Shown here one piece after another: positions 59,349 through 64,000 of a stretch of DNA of 64,000 nt. The notes beneath the pieces were generated by a model. The model was not told where the DNA came from. It made no database searches and was given only the letters and a program-made list of their open reading frames with translations. The first letter of the stretch is position 1; each line of letters opens with the position of its first letter. The stretch is from Candidatus Anaerostipes avistercoris. Its GTDB lineage: Bacteria > Bacillota > Clostridia > Lachnospirales > Lachnospiraceae. The DNA is taken from NCBI GenBank assembly GCA_019119895.1, contig DWWD01000016.1:40379-104378 (forward strand). Reading direction: 5' to 3'. The position numbers and the translations under genes were made by a program.

Positions 59349-62249
59349 ATGAATCAGAATTATGCATTAATAAAAGAAGAACCGATCGAAGAACTGGACG
59401 GAACCGGCTGCCTTCTCCGTCATAAAAAGACAGGGGCCAGAGTGGTAGTCATTTCCAACAAAGATGATAATAAAGTATTTCAGATCGGATTTAAGACGCC
59501 TCCGAAAGATGATACCGGGGTGCCTCATATCCTGGAACATTCCGTGCTGTGTGGATCCAGGGAATTCCCAATGAAAGACCCGTTTGTGGAACTGGTAAAA
59601 GGATCTTTAAATACTTTTCTAAACGCCATGACTTATCCGGACAAGACCGTATATCCGGTGGCGAGCCAGAATGACAAAGACTTTTTTAACCTGGTCCATG
59701 TTTATCTGGATGCAGTATTTTATCCGAATATTTACCAGAAACCTGAAATCCTGAAGCAGGAAGGATGGCATTATGACCTGGAATCTGCTGACGCGCCGAT
59801 TCATTACAACGGCGTTGTATTCAATGAAATGAAGGGAGTCTTCTCTTCTCCGGATCAGCAGCTGGCGCGGATCATTCAGAAATCCCTGCTTCCGGACACG
59901 CCATATGGATTTGAGTCCGGCGGAGACCCGGCGGCAGTACCGGATCTGACCTATGAAGGATTTCTGGATTTCCACAGGACGTATTATCATCCGTCCAACA
60001 GTTATATATATCTTTATGGAGACATGGATCCGGACGAGTATCTGGAATTTATCCATGAACATTATCTGAAAGATTTTGATGAAAAAACAGTGGATTCTTC
60101 CTGGAATATGCAGGCGCCGTTTGAGGAGCCGAAACGGATTGAGGAATACTATCCGGTCGGAGAAAATGACGCAGAGGAAGAGAAGACTTATTTTGCATAC
60201 AACGCAGTGATCGGGACCAGTCTGGACAGGGAACTTTATCTGGCGTTCCAGATTCTGAACCGCGCATTATTCGGAGCGCCGGGCGCGCTGGTGAAGAAAG
60301 CTCTGCAGGAGGCGCAGATCGGAAAGGATGTATCCAGCTCTTATGACAACGGCATTGAGCAGCCGATTTTCTCTGTTATCGCTCAGGAGGCGGCAGAAGA
60401 ACAGGAGAAGGAATTTATCCGGATCATCGAGGAGAATCTGAAAAAGATCGCAGAGGAAGGAATCCCGAAACGAAGTCTGACAGCGGCGTTTAATTTCTAT
60501 GAATTCCGTTATAAAGAAGCCAATTTCGGACGTTTCCCGAAAGGACTGATGTATGGACTCCAGATGTATGACAGCTGGCTGTATGATGATGAGAAACCGT
60601 TTATTCATATTAAAACCAATGAGATTTTTGAGACTCTGAGAGGGAAGATGGAGACCGGATATTTTGAGAATCTGATCCGGACGTATCTTCTGGACAATCC
60701 GCACAAATCTATTGTGGTCATGAAGCCGAAGAAAGGACTTCAGAAAGAAAAAGATCAGCAGGAAGCTGATAAATTGAAGACATACAAAGACTCTCTGTCA
60801 AAAGAGGAAATTGACGAGCTGGTGGAAGAGACAAAACGTCTGAAAGAAATCCAGGAAACGCCGTCCACGAAGGAAGAACTGGAGAAAATACCGGTTCTCG
60901 ACATCGAAGATATTCGAAAAGAAATCAAGCCGCTCAGCAGCAAAGAAGAGGAAGCAGGAGGCGTCAAAGTCCTGTGGCATCCGTATTTTACCAATCAGAT
61001 CTGTTATCTGAAACTTGCTTTTGATATGAGCTATGTCCCGATGGAACTGGTGCCGTATGCTTCTCTGCTGACTGAAGTGCTGATGGGCGTGGACACGGAA
61101 CAGAGAGACTATCAGGAACTGGGCAATGAGATCAGCATCGAGACCGGAGCCATTGCGGCTTCCATGGATGTTCTGCCGCAGGGAAAAGAAGATTTCCTTC
61201 CGATGTTTACGATAAAGACCAAATGCTTCTATCCAAAGACAGAGAAGGCATTTGAGCTGATGGAAGAAATTGTATTTGAAAGTAAGCTGGATGATAAGAA
61301 ACGTCTGAAAGAAATCATGGGACAGATTTACACGAATCTGAAGATGATGCTGACAGAGAGCGGACATAAGACAGCAGCCAGCCGCGCCATGTCATATTTC
61401 TCCGGATATGCGCAGTACAAAGAGGTAATCCAGGGAATTTCCATGTTTGAATCTGTGAAGAACTGGTACGAGAATTTCGATGAAGAATATGAAAATATTG
61501 TAAATGGACTGGAACAGGCCAGACAAGCGATTTTCCAGAAACAGAATATGATCGTAAGTTATACGGGAAAAGAAAAAGAGCCGGAATTTCTGGCAGAAAG
61601 TCTCTCTCATTTTGCCGGACGGCTGTATCCGGATCAGGAGAGAGGAGCCGGGATCGCTGTGGCGTGCAGCCGGAGAAATGAGGGATTTACCACGGCAGGA
61701 GGCGTGTGCTATGTTGCCTGCGCAGGCAATTTCATGGATCAGGGATTCGAGTATACCGGAGCTTTGAAAGTGCTGCAGATGATTTTCTCTTATGAGTATC
61801 TCTGGATCCAGCTTAGGGTCAAAGGAGGAGCCTACGGCTGTATGTGCAGCTTTGGAAATCAGGGTGATTCCATGTTTGTCACTTACAGAGATCCGAATCT
61901 TACAGAAACCTACGATGTCTACGACCACGCTGCTCAGTTCGTAGAGGAATTTGACGCCGATGAAAGAGATATGAAGAAATATATCATCGGAACCATCAGC
62001 AATATGGATATGCCGATGGGACCGGATGATATGGGAGCAAGAAGTTTCAATGCGTATCTGATGGGAAGAACAGAAGAAGAACTGCAGAAAGACAGAGATC
62101 AGGTGCTTGGATGCACCAGAGACGATATCAGGGCCCTGGCGCCGCTTGTAAAGGCCGTTGTGGATGCAGGAAACCGCTGCTGTATCGGAAACGAAGAAAA
62201 GATCCGTCAGGCAGAAGGCTGCTTCGGCGAGATCAGGAATTTACTGTAA
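59349..62249 (+). CDS. M16C insulinase/presequence-protease family peptidase (ATG 59340 also possible)
   Basis: HILEHSVLCGSREFPMKDPF (HxxEH), about 970 aa; GAYGCMCSFGNQG. Confidence 0.92.
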   Translation: MNQNYALIKEEPIEELDGTGCLLRHKKTGARVVVISNKDDNKVFQIGFKTPPKDDTGVPHILEHSVLCGSREFPMKDPFVELVKGSLNTFLNAMTYPDKTVYPVASQNDKDFFNLVHVYLDAVFYPNIYQKPEILKQEGWHYDLESADAPIHYNGVVFNEMKGVFSSPDQQLARIIQKSLLPDTPYGFESGGDPAAVPDLTYEGFLDFHRTYYHPSNSYIYLYGDMDPDEYLEFIHEHYLKDFDEKTVDSSWNMQAPFEEPKRIEEYYPVGENDAEEEKTYFAYNAVIGTSLDRELYLAFQILNRALFGAPGALVKKALQEAQIGKDVSSSYDNGIEQPIFSVIAQEAAEEQEKEFIRIIEENLKKIAEEGIPKRSLTAAFNFYEFRYKEANFGRFPKGLMYGLQMYDSWLYDDEKPFIHIKTNEIFETLRGKMETGYFENLIRTYLLDNPHKSIVVMKPKKGLQKEKDQQEADKLKTYKDSLSKEEIDELVEETKRLKEIQETPSTKEELEKIPVLDIEDIRKEIKPLSSKEEEAGGVKVLWHPYFTNQICYLKLAFDMSYVPMELVPYASLLTEVLMGVDTEQRDYQELGNEISIETGAIAASMDVLPQGKEDFLPMFTIKTKCFYPKTEKAFELMEEIVFESKLDDKKRLKEIMGQIYTNLKMMLTESGHKTAASRAMSYFSGYAQYKEVIQGISMFESVKNWYENFDEEYENIVNGLEQARQAIFQKQNMIVSYTGKEKEPEFLAESLSHFAGRLYPDQERGAGIAVACSRRNEGFTTAGGVCYVACAGNFMDQGFEYTGALKVLQMIFSYEYLWIQLRVKGGAYGCMCSFGNQGDSMFVTYRDPNLTETYDVYDHAAQFVEEFDADERDMKKYIIGTISNMDMPMGPDDMGARSFNAYLMGRTEEELQKDRDQVLGCTRDDIRALAPLVKAVVDAGNRCCIGNEEKIRQAEGCFGEIRNLL

Positions 62250-62264
62250 AAAGAAAGGATAGTT

Positions 62265-63170
62265 ATGGAACACGCATTCAAATCAGGATTTGTAACATTG
62301 ATCGGGCGCCCCAATGTGGGAAAATCAACGCTGATGAACCGGCTGATCGGACAGAAGATCGCCATTACATCCAGCAAACCGCAGACCACGAGAAACCGGA
62401 TCCAGACGGTATATACAGATGACAGAGGGCAGATTGTTTTCCTGGATACTCCGGGAATCAATAAAGCAAAAAATAAGCTGGGAGATTATATGCTCCAGGC
62501 GGCAGAGAGAACGTTAAATGAAGTAGATGTTGTTCTCTGGCTGGTAGAGCCGACCACATTTATCGGCAGCGGAGAGCGTTATATCGTGGAGCAGCTTTCC
62601 AAAATAAAAACACCGATTCTTTTGATCATCAATAAGATTGATACGGTGGAAGAAAAGGAAATACTGGAAGCGATCAGCACCTACAAAGATGTGCTGGATT
62701 TTGCGGAAATCATACCAGTGTCTGCCCTGAGAGGAAAAAATACGGATGATGTGATCGACACGATCTTCAAATATCTGGAAGAAGGACCGATGTATTATGA
62801 CGCGGATACGATCACAGATCAGCCGGAACGGCAGATCTGTGCGGAATTAATCCGGGAAAAGGCGCTGCGGTGTCTGAGCCAGGAGATTCCTCACGGAATC
62901 GCTGTTGTCATTGATTCCATGAAAGAGAGACGGCACGGCCATATCATCGATATTGATGCCACTGTCATTTGTGAGAAAGATTCCCACAAAGGGATCATCA
63001 TCGGGAAAAAAGGGGCGATGCTTAAGAAAATCGGAAGCCTTGCCCGTACGGAAATGGAAAATCTGCTGGATACAAAAGTAAACCTCCAGCTTTGGGTGAA
63101 AGTAAAAAAAGACTGGCGGGACAGTGACTACCTGCTGAAGAATTACGGATACGATAAGAAAGAAGTTTGA
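62265..63170 (+). CDS. era: GTPase Era
   Basis: GRPNVGKSTLMNRLIGQKIAITSSKPQTTRNRI, DTPGI, NKID, KH domain GIIIGKKGAMLKKIG. Confidence 0.97.
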   Translation: MEHAFKSGFVTLIGRPNVGKSTLMNRLIGQKIAITSSKPQTTRNRIQTVYTDDRGQIVFLDTPGINKAKNKLGDYMLQAAERTLNEVDVVLWLVEPTTFIGSGERYIVEQLSKIKTPILLIINKIDTVEEKEILEAISTYKDVLDFAEIIPVSALRGKNTDDVIDTIFKYLEEGPMYYDADTITDQPERQICAELIREKALRCLSQEIPHGIAVVIDSMKERRHGHIIDIDATVICEKDSHKGIIIGKKGAMLKKIGSLARTEMENLLDTKVNLQLWVKVKKDWRDSDYLLKNYGYDKKEV

Positions 63171-63172
63171 TC

Positions 63173-63904
63173 ATGGGTCAGGAAATCAAGGTGCTGGGCC
63201 TGGTGCTGCAGGCGGGAAATATCGGCGAGTATGATAAAAGAATCGTGCTGTTGACAAAAGAGCGGGGAAGAATCTCCGCCTTTGCCCGCGGTGCGAAAAA
63301 AGCGACCAGTCCGTATGCCGCGGCATGCCAGCCGTTTACCTTTGGAACGTTTTCCCTTTATGAAGGAAAAAACTCTTTTAATGTGATGTGGGCTCAGGTG
63401 GACAATTATTTTGCGGAACTGAAAAAAGATCTGGATCTGATCTATTATGCCAGCTATTTCAGTGAGTTCGCCTCATATCTTACGAGAGAAAATAACGATG
63501 AGATGAAGATTTTGAAACTGCTGTATCAGAGTCTCCGGGCGCTGGAAAAGAAGACCATACCGCCTCCGCTGATCCGGCGGATTTATGAAATCAAGATTAT
63601 GGCGTTTTACGGACTGGGAATGGAAGTGTTCCAGTGCGTGAGATGCGGAAGCCGTGAAAATCTTACAGGATTTCAGCCTTCGGAAGGAGGCGTTGTCTGT
63701 GCTTCCTGCGGGAAATCTCTTTATCCGGTGAGCCCTTCTACTCTTTATACTCTGCAGTTTATTCTCTGCAGTCCGGTGGAAAAACTTTATACATTCCGGG
63801 TGAGTCAGGAAGTGCAGAAAGAATTGGAAATGATTATAAAAGCATTTCTGAGGATTCACATTCAGCATGAATTCAAATCCCAGGTCTTCCTTCCGGAACC
63901 GTAA
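63173..63904 (+). CDS. recO: DNA repair protein RecO
   Basis: VLGLVLQAGNIGEYDKRIVLLTKERGRISAFARGAKK; CxxC...CxxC zinc site; follows era. Confidence 0.93.
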   Translation: MGQEIKVLGLVLQAGNIGEYDKRIVLLTKERGRISAFARGAKKATSPYAAACQPFTFGTFSLYEGKNSFNVMWAQVDNYFAELKKDLDLIYYASYFSEFASYLTRENNDEMKILKLLYQSLRALEKKTIPPPLIRRIYEIKIMAFYGLGMEVFQCVRCGSRENLTGFQPSEGGVVCASCGKSLYPVSPSTLYTLQFILCSPVEKLYTFRVSQEVQKELEMIIKAFLRIHIQHEFKSQVFLPEP

Positions 63905-63924
63905 TGTAAGATCTGACACAAGAA

Positions 63925-64000
63925 AGAATCCTGCTTTGCAGGATTCTCCGCCTGCGGCGGGGCGCATGAGCGGCAGTTTCCGTTCCGCCGCAGTGCGATC
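63925..64000. repeat. Terminator-like hairpin followed by GC-rich palindromic element truncated by window end
   Basis: agaatcctgc-ttt-gcaggattct, then tgcggcgg...ccgccgca. Confidence 0.5.

Overview
The window is a chromosomal segment from a low/mid-GC Firmicute, most likely a Lachnospiraceae-type Clostridia judging from gene content and codon style (inference). It is mostly housekeeping: gatCAB, priA-def-fmt-rsmB-rlmN-prpC-prkC-rsgA-thiN, infC-rpmI-rplT with an L20 leader, spoIIGA-sigE, era-recO, glmM, prfC, nfo and two tRNA-Leu. Between these lie several accessory or sugar modules. They are a tandem Wzz/BY-kinase pair with a Tyr-Gly repeat tail; a LacI-flanked transaldolase/split-transketolase/PfkB-kinase cluster; a tandem pair of HAD phosphatases; and an RpiR-controlled mannose-family PTS with a 2-hydroxyacid dehydrogenase, a HAD protein and 6-phosphogluconate dehydrogenase. 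There is also a beta-glucoside PTS operon with two RAT/terminator switches and a frameshifted antiterminator, and an HxlR-flanked minimal SufC+SufBD pair. I see no CRISPR array, rRNA, transposase, phage or restriction/defence island. The best novelty leads are: (1) a decayed T-box-like attenuator before gatCAB; (2) a candidate PTS-based 2-ketogluconate/gluconate route; (3) the broken licT beside two intact RAT switches; (4) the BY-kinase pair with an unequal tyrosine tail; (5) the minimal SUF-like pair; (6) several undescribed dyads that look like operators. All family calls come from reading the sequence; no searches were run.
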